From positions 271,394 to 335,393 of the forward strand of contig NMRA01000404.1 in assembly GCA_002633005.1 (NCBI GenBank): DNA of 64,000 nucleotides. Direction: 5' to 3'. The stretch is from Phoronis australis. Taxonomy: Eukaryota; Phoronida; Phoronidae. The notes under the pieces are model-generated. The model was not told where the DNA came from. It did no database searches and saw only the letters and a list, made by a program, of their open reading frames with translations. The translations under genes were made by a program, and so were the position numbers. Below, one piece after another: positions 38,701 to 47,482 of the stretch; within the stretch, counting starts at the first letter, position 1, and the number at the start of each line of letters is the position of its first letter.

Positions 38701-41700
38701 CCTGAGGCAATGTTGTCTTCATCAGTTTTCAGTCAAAACACACACACCTTTAGGCTACATTGTCAACCTCTCTGTTCAGACTGTAATCTATGATGTCATT
38801 ATAGTGAAAATGAGCACCCTCTGTTGTTTCTCATCTTGAATGTGTTGTTGAATGGGTCCAATGTCTGCTGACAGCTGTTTTCGTTCGTACATCTAATTCA
38901 ACTTCTGATTAAAATTGTATATGTATTTTAACTTTTTTTTTCTAAATGCATGTTTTTAACGCTATGCCATGTGCCTTTTCAGATGAGACATGACTTCAAC
39001 CTGGCACACTCCAGCCAGGACTCCAGTGTATTTAATGCCACTCAATCAGAGCTTATTACTAAGATACTTTATGGAACATTGGAGGACTACAAAAATAAAT
39101 ACAATATGGATGTGCAGGTAAACACTGTTACACCAGATTGGAGTGTTATGTGCTAGTCAGATATTACTGAGATTGATTTGTTAAAGATAGACCTCACTTC
39201 CCCTTAATCGATTTCATTTGTGGTTAGCATTCAGTATGGAGACAGTGTGCATTTTGTGTGCATTCAGTATTCAGCTAGTAGGCATTGCGTATACATTCAC
39301 TGTGCATTCAGTAAGTATTTTGTCAGCAGAGTTACTTGTATGTTACAGGCTATCAACGAGTCTGTGCAGTCACTGGGTTCTGCTTTGCAAACCCTTACAG
39401 TACGTGTGACCTCCAATAATGCCCAGATAATAGCATTGGCTACCACAATACAACAACTGGCTCAGTCATCCGTCCACAATGTTTTAATGCCTGGCCCGGC
39501 CCTGGTGACCGGTGAGTAAACTAGTCAATCTCTGTCTTCAGGGGGTGTGGTCAGTTGCATGACGAAGTCCAACTTAGTGGACTTAACAAAGTCACCAGAC
39601 TAACATGGGGTGTCCCTGTCAAGGTTACAGGAAGCTTTGCAGGGTCCCTATCTGGGAGCTTTCTCTAATACAAGGGAAACTGTCCTCATCAACATAATTC
39701 TTGACATTCTCGAGCACTTCTGGTTGGTTTGATCATCTTTAAAATTTCTTTTGTTAATGGCTCAATTTAGGGATTTAATTTCTATCGGTAAATGCTATAC
39801 ATATTTGAACCAAAATCTGGGGGCATCCCCTAACCTGAGAGGCTGTTTTGTGTAACTGGGTGCTGGTCTCATACATATTGTAATGGTGTGGTTTAAATGT
39901 TCTTATAAGGTGAATTGGGAAGAAATGAATTGTTGTTGGTGGTTTATCAAACATTGATGGAAGAGGGTGCTTCTTTCATGCATGGTTTAGTATTGGACCT
40001 GTAACAATATTGTTTTGGTTTTCAGGTTTTGTGTGTGTCTAACTGGCTAGTGACCTACTTAATTCAATAATGTTTTCACTAAACCTTTAAAGTTGCTATG
40101 ATCACACATTTCGCCTGATTTTTACCTTTTATTTAGATTACTTATGAAATCTGTCTAATATTATTTTGCCAAGCAATGGGTAAAAAATCGCGCATCATTT
40201 TTGCTCGTGTTTGGTGGATATTCTTGATTGTATTGATTGAATAGTGTTTGGTGGATATTCTTGATTGTATTGATTGAATAGTGTTTGGTGGATATTCTTG
40301 ATTGTATTGATTGAATTGTGAGCAACTGAAACAATACTGCACCACCAACTTGATTTTCAAAAAAAACAGGGCGAATCAACTACGCTTTTTAATCTTGCCT
40401 AACATTTTCAAATTTCCATTTCATGTCTCAAATCTTTTCTATTCAGTAGCAAAACAAACGACATGTAGTTCAGTTCTGGTCGTTCCCTTCCAAAATTCTG
40501 GAGAAGGTAGTTAGAAATGGTCGAGCTGTTGTAGTGAGTGAGTAGGGTGGACACGATGACACATATTGTTCAAAGAACATGTCTGATGATGCAGGTGAGA
40601 GCAGGGGTCCCATTACAGGTGAAGGTGATGATAACAAAACCCCTTATAATGAGGACAAGCATCAGGAGGTACACAATATCTCTGATGATAGCAATGGTCA
40701 CATAACAGATGTGAGTGATGACAACAAGACCTCATATAAGGGAAGGCATCAAGAGGTACACAGCAGTCCCTCTAGTGATAACAAGGGTCACATGACTGAT
40801 GTGAGTGATGACAAGTCCCCTTATGGTGACGGCAAGTACCAGGAGGAACAGTACAATCCTGCTAGTGGTAATATGGACATGGGAGAGAGTAGACCTGCAT
40901 ATACTGGTGGGGGTCTACAGCGTGAGAGGATAGGTATGCCTGAAGGAGAGGAGACAGACACACTGAACAAGGGAGAGACACCAGCATACTCTACTGGTGG
41001 TCTTCAGCGTGGGAGGCTAGGTATGTCTGAAGGAGAGGAGACAGGCACACTGAGCAGAGAGTCTGGTATGAAACACGAACATGGTGATGTGCAGACTGAA
41101 GCAGAGAGTGCTGATGATGTGCGGAACAAAAGCATTTGGCCTGAAGAAAACTATGGCACTTCACAGGACATTCCAGGTCACTCCCTAGGTGGCAGTGCAA
41201 GCAACAATAAAGTGGGAAAAGGTAGCCATCCTGTGAAAGGAGTCAAAGCCAATGGAGGGAAGTCCAAGCAGCAGATCAAGTTTCATGTGGGTGATCTGCA
41301 AGGGGTTCGTGGTAACTCTGAGGTAGATGAGAACCAGTTGAAGACTGGTGCTGGACATGTTGACAATATCGATTACGGTGTGGGGTATAAAGAGGAGAGG
41401 AAACAACAGAACTATGGCCTGCCCCCTGGTGACAGTGTCACGGATATGAAAGGGAAAGTAGGGCACGGTATGTTCAGTGATGATGATGATGACGTCACTG
41501 CGCAGCATCAGGCTGGAGGTGATCATGACCAGAATGGTGACTTGCACGCTGGCCGGGATTTTGGACAACTGGGTGAAAAAGACAGCTTGCCGGATGAACC
41601 TGTAGAAGCCAGCGACATTCCTGGTCAGTGGTTACATGCTTCAGCTGGCTTACTCTCTTACGACAGCTAGCTCCTCCTATGTGTGTATGCTGACAACTGT

Positions 41701-44700
41701 CTAGCCTGTCTCACAGCTGCTTGTCTTTATAACATCAACTCTATGAACACATCTTAACTGCATTGCATTAGTTCCTCCTTTGCTTTAAGCTTACAGTGGT
41801 TGCGGTGGAATTGTATCAGTCATATTGCAGTGTGCTCTCACGTGCTCGTGTTCTGTTTTATCCTATGAAGCTCATAGGGTCTCTGAGATCATCCCTACTC
41901 GCATTAATAAACAATAATTATGGATCACTACTCATGTACTGAAAAGGAAATGTCTTTAATAATACCTGTAAAATATTATATTATTTTACTTGATTATGGC
42001 AAAAGTTTGAAGTGTTCTTCATCATTGTTTACATTTTCCATCATCATTAAATTACAACTAGGACTAATATCATCGCATGTCACTAATGTTGACCAAGAAA
42101 GTAGCTAATTTTCCAATGATGATGATGAACTGTCACTTGATCAAATGTCACATGATCAGCTGTCACATGATCAGCTGTCACATGATCAGCTATCACATGA
42201 TCGGCTGTCACATGATTGACTGAAGAAAGCTACAATACATTGTGGCTGCTCAAGATTTACTTACTTACTGCAGTCAGACAGTGATGATGTGCTTGAAAAG
42301 TAGATTAAGGTTGTTCGCTAGCATGGATTTTAATAGCAAAATAGTGTTCTCTGACACATAAGAATTACCTGAAACTCCTCTTCTTTCTGTGACCTTGTAT
42401 TTTAATGTGTTAAACGTCAAGTTATTTTGGTTGTGATATGTTGTATGTTCAGCTGTGTCAATTATTCATTGTAGACCCGAATTCTGGTGCACAGGCGCCA
42501 TCTACAGAGGTAGGCATGAGTCAAGAAGTACCCAATGATGTCACAAAAAAACCCAATCCCAATGTGCCCACAACACTAGAGCCTGAGGGTACCACGAGGA
42601 AAATAGTCAAATTTTGGAGCTATGACACTCCACAAAGTAAGCCTCAGTCTCCCATGCTTGTGTAATTGTCTATGTTTACAGTGTTAGTTGTGTATGGGGA
42701 GGAGTTTTTACAAGAAAAGAATTGAGAGCCTTGTTTTGTATAACCAACATCAGTTTATGCTTGCGGCAAAACTCCTCGTTTATGGAACAGAAATAATGTA
42801 TGAATTCTATACCATAATTCAACATTCCAACCTCACCAACCAATCATTTAAGTGGACATCATTTTGTAGGACAGGGTAGTAAGCTCCCGAGCATTCTTTT
42901 GAAACTCGTAATTTTTTGACATCTTACTTTACGGGCAAGAAACTTGGTCTATGGCACACTACACAATTTGTTCCTATGTGGAAAGTCATTTACAGTTGAT
43001 TTGCACTGGATTTTCATCTGTCATTTACTGCTTCTCGTGTAGAGTTACATCAACACAACCTACCTTCTGTTGTAAGAAGTAAAATTCTTGGTTTCTTGTT
43101 CAGCGACATGTTTTTCAATGTATCTTAAACCGGCAATGTAGCGGTAGTTTTTATTTAGGGCTGTTCCAGCAAAATTTGTGTGGGGGACGGCAGTTGAAAT
43201 AAAAATTAATGGATGATTGTCTTCTGAAACAAATTGAAATTATGGGTGGCCCTTCTTCAAAGAAGAAAATTGATAAAACTAGGTGGTATTTTTTGTCCTG
43301 AAAATGTTGACAGACGGGTGAGTATTTTCAGAAAAGAACAATCTCAGTAGCATCTGAAATAATTCAAACTCAAAAAATCACTTGCCCCATGCCCAAAATT
43401 TCCCCAAAACAAGACAAGCCCGTGTTGCTAGTGTACAGAGTGCAATATGTACACTATGCCAATACTCAAGTCATGGGCAACTTGATTACAGCTACTTGTT
43501 GAACAGCCATATTAGAATGAAAATTAGTGCAACACTAAACTGGTGTTAAACATCTAATGAAATCTTATAAATTTTTTAATAAAAAAGAATGAATCAGATA
43601 GATGAGTTCCACTATTCACTTGCTGGTAACATTGTGGACCCTAGCTATATGGATAAACAATAACGGTCAGTTTTTGTTCAAGTCTAGACATTACTTTTAA
43701 TTTAAGCAAGGATCAAACTAAGACCTGTTTTGTATTGATACGCAGTCTAAATCAAGAGTTTGTTTACTGAAGGTGGGTACTTGGCAGCTAAGCATCATCT
43801 GATTCAGTTAACAAAACTCCTAAAAGGTGGCAGTCATAATGACACACAACCACTGTCGCCATCTGTGGAGAGTTCATATACTACAGTAATTTCTCACCAA
43901 TTTCTGACAAAATTATTGCAAAAAATTGACCTTTTATTTTCAAAAGCTAATATTGTTGTGAATGTCCATTTTTTCACAATTTTTCAAAATATTGACCGAT
44001 GGAAGCTACTGTGTAGAACTTGAAAATGATGAAACATTTACTATTTGGTGAATGTTATGAACATGAATTAAAGAGGGGTTTGTTTGCCAGATTGTGCCTT
44101 AAAATGATGAGATCTTAGCGTATATATGTATTTTATCCCAAAACGTTGGTGAACCTTGCAGAACTGGAGGTTGGTCACTCCCGCTGGGATAAAAATGGAG
44201 ACGGGAAAGTTGATCCCGCTGATCTGCCAGACTTCTTTGGACCTCACATCACAGAGGAAGATCTGGACAACTACAGGAAATTTGACATGGACAACGACGG
44301 TCTGCTCAACTTAGACGAAACGATGATGGCCGCGGGGTTCAATCCTCCGTCAAAACAAGAAGACACTACTGAGAAGTTGTCAGGTACTGTGTTCATGTGT
44401 TGAGGCAATGACGGTCCTAAATAATGGTGTTAATGCTAGAAACCAACTCGTTTTTATAAACTTCAAGTTAAAGTTAATTGCTTGGTGTGTATTTTTGTTT
44501 ATTCACTACATCGCTTCACCACAGGACCTTACAGTTGCAAGTCTAAGTTTTTATATAAGATTGCACAGTTCTGCACGGTAAAAACTGTTTTTTGTCACAG
44601 AAGCAACTCCAGTCTTGCTAGATCTTGCATAAACGGTCTTTACATTTGTCGTAAATGTAGTACACGGGGACTGTTACCTTACACATCTATGTCTACTTTT

Positions 44701-44793
44701 GAATTAGTCTTTCCTCAGTTTGGTTTTGCTACTCTGAATCATTGGTTTGATTATATTTCTATTACAGGTGTTCTCGATGAGGTCTCCACCTAG
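23846..44793 (+). CDS. EFCAB14: EFCAB14-like EF-hand membrane protein, isoform A (distal promoter)
   Basis: Alternative transcript model using the upstream 5' module: exons 23846-23988 and 26505-26707, then the shared exons from 32177 to 44793. The ATG context (ctaaaATGG) is good. Exon A1 ends at phase 2 and A2 at phase 1, as in module B, so A2 joins exon 3 in frame; predicted 982 aa. The tail carries QLLLQSGSDSDQVEQFSL and the membrane helix spans about aa 72-93. No other in-phase 3' exons were seen at 26.7-30.2 kb, so joining to the common body is the simplest model, although a separate truncated gene copy is possible. See the isoform B entry for the shared body. Confidence 0.62.
24696..26296. 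mobile_element. 1.6-kb TTAA-flanked inverted-repeat element in EFCAB14 intron A1
   Basis: Termini GAGTGACTCCATATAAAAAC and, reversed, GAGGCAGTCCATATAAAAAC; both ends abut TTAA (24692-24695 and 26297-26300). Internal homology of the two ends continues for roughly 60 bases. TTAA targets are typical of piggyBac and Kolobok; the purine-rich end fits Kolobok better than the CCY start of piggyBac. No transposase visible; part of the element is hidden by the N gap. Confidence 0.7.
25184..25305. other. Assembly gap of 122 Ns
   Basis: Run of undetermined bases inside the TTAA-flanked element; the gap probably reflects repeat collapse. Frames crossing it are meaningless. Confidence 0.99.
27089..27446. 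repeat. Dispersed repeat of about 360 bp, copy 1
   Basis: Aligns by eye with 46283-46650 over its whole length; shared blocks include AATTCCTTATCTCTGTGATT, GTGCTGGGTAATAACACTGC, TTTGTTTAGCATAGATTATG and the closing AATACATCTTTAA. Same orientation in both copies. No ORF of note; likely an old non-autonomous element. Confidence 0.8.
27798..27875. repeat. Palindrome with internal 12-bp tandem repeat
   Basis: CATATGACCAGT-type units occur three to four times inside a larger inverted repeat whose arms include ACTGTCAAGGCCATATGAC and GTCATATGGCC...TTTGACAGT. In an EFCAB14 intron. Confidence 0.7.
30239..31101 (+). CDS. EFCAB14: EFCAB14 alternative 5' module B: cytoplasmic tail plus membrane helix
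   Basis: Exon B1 (30239-30462) codes 74 aa with two Lys/Arg clusters and LLQNQDSGSSEIDEFSI; exon B2 (30944-31101) codes a Cys-containing juxtamembrane stretch, the helix CITVVTCLLSVLCIIACAGL and WVHIELKKDLDSV. The last part closely recalls human EFCAB14 (WMQVALKEDLDAL), so module B is the one nearest to the vertebrate N-terminus. A CCAAT box lies at 30083-30087. The start is ATG 30239; internal Mets at the MKKMKK stretch would fit the human start better, so the true start may be about 14-17 codons later. Confidence 0.85.
30239..44793 (+). CDS. EFCAB14: EFCAB14-like EF-hand, coiled-coil, single-pass membrane protein, isoform B, complete
   Basis: Exons: 30239-30462, 30944-31101, 32177-32254, 34628-34716, 35456-35554, 36596-36784, 37376-37444, 37986-38132, 38501-38695, 38983-39117, 39349-39511, 40595-41623, 42475-42636, 44162-44383, 44768-44793. 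Phases match throughout; 2985 nt, 994 aa plus TAG. The N-terminus has MKKMKKRRELDAL, like human EFCAB14, then a Lys-rich and acidic tail, a membrane helix at about aa 89-112, a long heptad-like region, an acidic insert (about 516-858) and paired EF-hand loops (922-933 and 954-965). Human EFCAB14 is about 495 aa, so this protein is roughly double. Probable type II topology, with coiled coil and EF-hands outside the cytosol (inference). Molecular role is poorly known in any species. An AATAAA at 45244-45249 may end the transcript. Confidence 0.88.
32177..39511 (+). CDS. EFCAB14: EFCAB14 exons 3-11: shared coiled-coil/heptad region
   Basis: Nine short exons code about 388 residues dominated by heptad-like Leu/Val/Ile spacing with many Lys, Glu, Gln and Ser. 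Examples: VTELEGEVERLKESV (exon 5), VKGDLRTVSDLVKSVSDKEA (exon 6), LEHLDNVTEGLTLRLELLEQ (exon 8). N-glycosylation sequons are frequent, which fits a lumenal or extracellular location. Exon 9 (38501-38695) contains a 48-bp tandem duplication that repeats NSSTAVSGDALNQLT. Most internal exons are phase 0 at both ends, so they could be skipped or duplicated without breaking frame. Confidence 0.85.
33845..34035. repeat. 33-bp tandem repeat, about 6 copies, EFCAB14 intron 3
   Basis: Units of the form GTATGTCAAACTGAGTACCA plus TAATGATGTAATG. The open frame across it on the minus strand is a by-product of a unit length divisible by three. Confidence 0.93.
35560..35965. repeat. 21-22-bp tandem repeat, about 18 copies, starting next to the exon 5 donor
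   Basis: Units of GGATGTAAATGGACTGTGTA (plus A, T or AT). The array begins within 20 bases of the EFCAB14 exon 5 donor at 35555. Two overlapping long minus-strand frames here are repeat translations, not genes. Confidence 0.95.
40207..40317. repeat. 37-bp tandem repeat, 3 copies, EFCAB14 intron 11
   Basis: Units begin GTGTTTGGTGGATATTCTTG at 40207, 40244 and 40281, nearly identical. Confidence 0.93.
40595..41623 (+). CDS. EFCAB14: EFCAB14 exon 12: lineage-specific acidic repeat exon
   Basis: A 1029-base exon, phase 1 at both ends, coding about 343 residues very rich in Asp, Gly, Ser, Glu and Asn. Two internal repeat families are visible: a unit of about 30 residues built around HQEVH...GH(I/M)TDVSDD (aa 530-600 region), and a unit of about 37 residues built around PAY(T/S)GGLQRxRxGMxEGEET. 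A run of Asp (SDDDDDVTAQHQ) follows near 41480. No human counterpart is recalled. Because the exon is symmetrical in phase, its inclusion could be optional. The acceptor could be 40594 or the better pyrimidine-tract site at 40619, both in phase. Confidence 0.8.
42131..42219. repeat. 15-bp tandem repeat, about 6 copies, EFCAB14 intron 12
   Basis: Units TCACATGATCAGCTG. Each unit contains the E-box-like hexamers CAGCTG and CACATG and the palindrome TGATCA. Possibly only a simple repeat. Confidence 0.9.
43158..43640. mobile_element. Partial Harbinger-like MITE (left end only)
   Basis: Begins GGGCTGTTCCAGCAAAATTT directly after TTA, as in the complete copies at 49658 and 58962, and matches the 58962 copy internally (for example TCATGGGCAACTTGATT and AACACTAAACTGGTGTTAA) to about 43640, after which similarity and the right end are lost. 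In EFCAB14 intron 13. Confidence 0.75.
44162..44383 (+). CDS. EFCAB14: EFCAB14 exon 14: paired EF-hand calcium-binding loops
   Basis: Two EF-hand loops 20 residues apart. Loop 1 DKNGDGKVDPAD has Asp/Asn/Asp at positions 1, 3, 5, Gly at 6, Asp at 9 and Asp at 12 (Asp instead of the usual Glu, so calcium or magnesium selectivity may be altered). Loop 2 DMDNDGLLNLDE has Asp at 1, 3, 5, Gly at 6, Asn at 9 and Glu at 12, fully canonical. Flanking segments are amphipathic, and the pair is C-terminal as in vertebrate EFCAB14. A short last exon (44768-44793) adds GVLDEVST and the stop. Confidence 0.92.
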
Positions 44794-45243
44794 TACCATG
44801 TCTGCTTGTCAAGCCATTGAACAGTGAACAAACTGCTTCGTGTGAAGTAAAGTATAAATACATAATTATAAGAAACTAGCCATGGAGAGTTGGTAATCAA
44901 GTTTCCTGTCATCTCAGTTTTAGAGCACGTTTTTTATTTCACCTAATTTTATAGTGTGAGAAAAAGACAATTGCATGACATTTGTTACTTTGAGTGCAAG
45001 TCAAGAAAATTTGTTTAATATGTCATGATGTGCTTCTTGGAATTGTGCGATTTTCTTGGTTTCTCAAATTAATGTTTGTGCGAGAACTATGATTCATTAT
45101 GAATGAGAGTTCATTGTTCAGTGTTTTTGTCAATTTTATGTTGTCATAGAAGAACTGTTTTCATTGAATCTATTCATTACTATTGGTTGTACCCTCAAGT
45201 AATGTCGCTCAAGTTGTTACAGAGATTGAGTGATTTAAAGTAT

Positions 45244-45249
45244 AATAAA
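45244..45249 (+). terminator. Candidate polyadenylation signal of EFCAB14
   Basis: AATAAA 451 bases after the stop codon, in AT-rich sequence. A second AATAAA lies at 45825-45830. Choice between them needs transcript data. Confidence 0.45.
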
Positions 45250-46201
45250 GAACATTAATTGTACCATGTACATAATTTATTACTGGATCATCTACTTACA
45301 TATGTTGTAGTACTGTGAAAATGGTCATTATTTAATCATGCTTCCTTCTCTATTGTGGTCAATACTTGTTCATGTTCTAAAAGTACCAATATGGTGTGAA
45401 CCCTCAGTTTTATTTTGTTAAACAGAGGTGGCTTGGAATTTGAATGCAATCTGTATTTCTGGCTTGCTATAGTTACGGCCACCAATGTTCCTTTTTGGTC
45501 AACTGCCCAGGCATTAATGCCAAATATGATCTTTTCTCACCAACAGTGTGTTGAAAAGGAATGCAGTTTGTAAGAACTGTTTCTTAGAAAATAACTGCTA
45601 CGCACGAGAAGGGAACTACAGGTTGGTAGGCAATGAGTGCTGTTAGTGAGAATCCACACTGGTTGGTGGGCACAGAAACCAGTGTTTGTGTCAGAAGTAC
45701 ATCTGTGATTATGTAGTGTTGATTGGGTCATTAGGAGTGTGACTTGCATTAATGAAGAGCTGGTAATTCTGTTATCTTGTGTAAAGTTTCATTGGATTGT
45801 GTATTGTAAATAGAATGGTGGTAAAATAAAAATTAATTTCCATTAATATGATTTTGTGTTATAGTGGTGAGGAATCGAAAAACCAAACAAAACTCAAGCG
45901 GGTAAACAAAATTTGGTTTCTGTGTTGGGTCATTTTCCACAGATGATCTTTGGCTACTACAGTGCATGCCCATAGCTGGGATTTCGATGATGTTGATAAA
46001 ATGAAAAACATTGACATACAGTATGTATGAATTAAGACATAGTGTGTCTTGAGTTTTTAGAAGTGGTTTACAGTTGAGAGATGGTGATCCGAGTATTCCT
46101 AGAATTTGGAACTTAACCATGTAACACCTGAGAAGATACCAAGCTGACACAGAAGTATTTGGGTATCTCACAAAGTAATAAGTCATTTACAGGAGCTTCA
46201 G

Positions 46202-46257
46202 ATTTTGAGAACCAGTTTGATGCCAGCTGTTCAGCAGAGAAAACTGGTTCTCAAAAT
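46202..46257. repeat. 56-bp palindromic repeat, copy 2
   Basis: Same hairpin as 19008-19063 in reverse orientation, with the same 17-base arms. It lies 25 bases before the dispersed repeat at 46283-46650, so it may be one end of that element. Confidence 0.8.
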
Positions 46258-46282
46258 CCAGGGGCCAGTGGAACTTGCAGGC

Positions 46283-46650
46283 AAATTCCTTATCTCTGTG
46301 ATTATTTGGCCAAATTAGAAACACAACATATAACGATAATGTGAATATGAAGTTGGTAGAAAATTGCTAAATGTTTTTAAGAAGCAGTTCTGTGGCGAAA
46401 ATGATCCGCTGCAAAGCACTGTGTCCAGCAAGTATCGTGACGTGGTGCTGGGTAATAACACTGCATTATGCGAGCCCCCAAGGTACGTCAGTGCAAAGAT
46501 TACCTATTTGTATAATTTTTTGTTTCCACATTTACTAGTTGTCAATGAACTCAACTGCACTTTGTTTAGCATAGATTATGTTGCAAAAGCATTGTCGTTC
46601 AGTTCCTGTAATTCATTAGCATAGTCGGGAGCAAATACATCTTTAAGTTA
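46283..46650. repeat. Dispersed repeat of about 370 bp, copy 2
   Basis: Counterpart of 27089-27446. Preceded within 25 bases by the 56-bp palindrome, which copy 1 lacks. Confidence 0.8.
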
Positions 46651-47482
46651 CCATTACTCAAATATCAAAACATTTTGACAGCAGTTGAGTTTCAAGTTCT
46701 CAAAACAATGTGAACGTTTTATTCTGTTTAATCTCATGCCATAAATGAACAACTACCATAGTGAACATAAAGCTTAGAAAAGTTATTTCAACTGCAACAC
46801 CATATGGTCACAATACATATTAAGCTGAAGGGAGGTAACTAGACTGTTGTAACAGCATATTACACATACAACCTCGTGAAAATATTTTCTCCAAAACGGC
46901 TTGTTAATGAGAATATGCTTGAATTATTGAATTTTGTTTTTGTTCCAATTTGGAGAAACTTCTGAATGCCCTCATGCATTGAAAAAGCAAAAGCTACCGC
47001 CTACCAAGAGGTAATAATTCCATGTGCCACCAGGTGGCACAAAGTGTCCTGCATGAACAGTCACCACTACAACATAAGTCTCATTTAACTGTGCAGCATC
47101 TATGAACCTGCTTTAACTCTCAAAAACTCGATTTTCATTCACTTTCGGTTATAAAATTGGTCCTTATTGACATCAGAAGTTCTGGGTTTGGGAGAACACA
47201 AAGTTGGTTAAAACTGAAGACCAGTTTAAATAGCTTGATCCACTGGGTCATTTACAACCGACTAAGACCAGTCCTTCCAAAGCCTAGAAATAACTTAGTT
47301 ACAAACATGAGACGACCAGTCTCATAACAGTACCTGTGTCTAAATCAGAATTCTTTTTTAGAGAAGACAGATTCAAAACAATGTTCACACAATTTTCCAT
47401 TCTCGGTACAACGCACAGGTATAGACAGCCGACTCCACAAGTGCCAGGGATGACCTCAGCAGCCAGTCTGACACCTCATATA

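Larger units (their letters stand above)
44794..47482. other. Region between the convergent EFCAB14 and BABAM1 genes
   Basis: Holds the 3' UTRs of both genes. No coding exon recognised. Contains a 56-bp palindromic repeat (46202-46257) directly followed by a dispersed repeat (46283-46650) that also occurs at 27.1 kb. On the minus strand an AATAAA complement lies at 46718-46723, a weak candidate for the BABAM1 polyadenylation signal. Confidence 0.55.

Noticed and set aside
42131-42219. Regular 15-bp repeat considered as CRISPR-like
   Set aside because: No unique spacers and the genome is animal; it is a simple tandem repeat.
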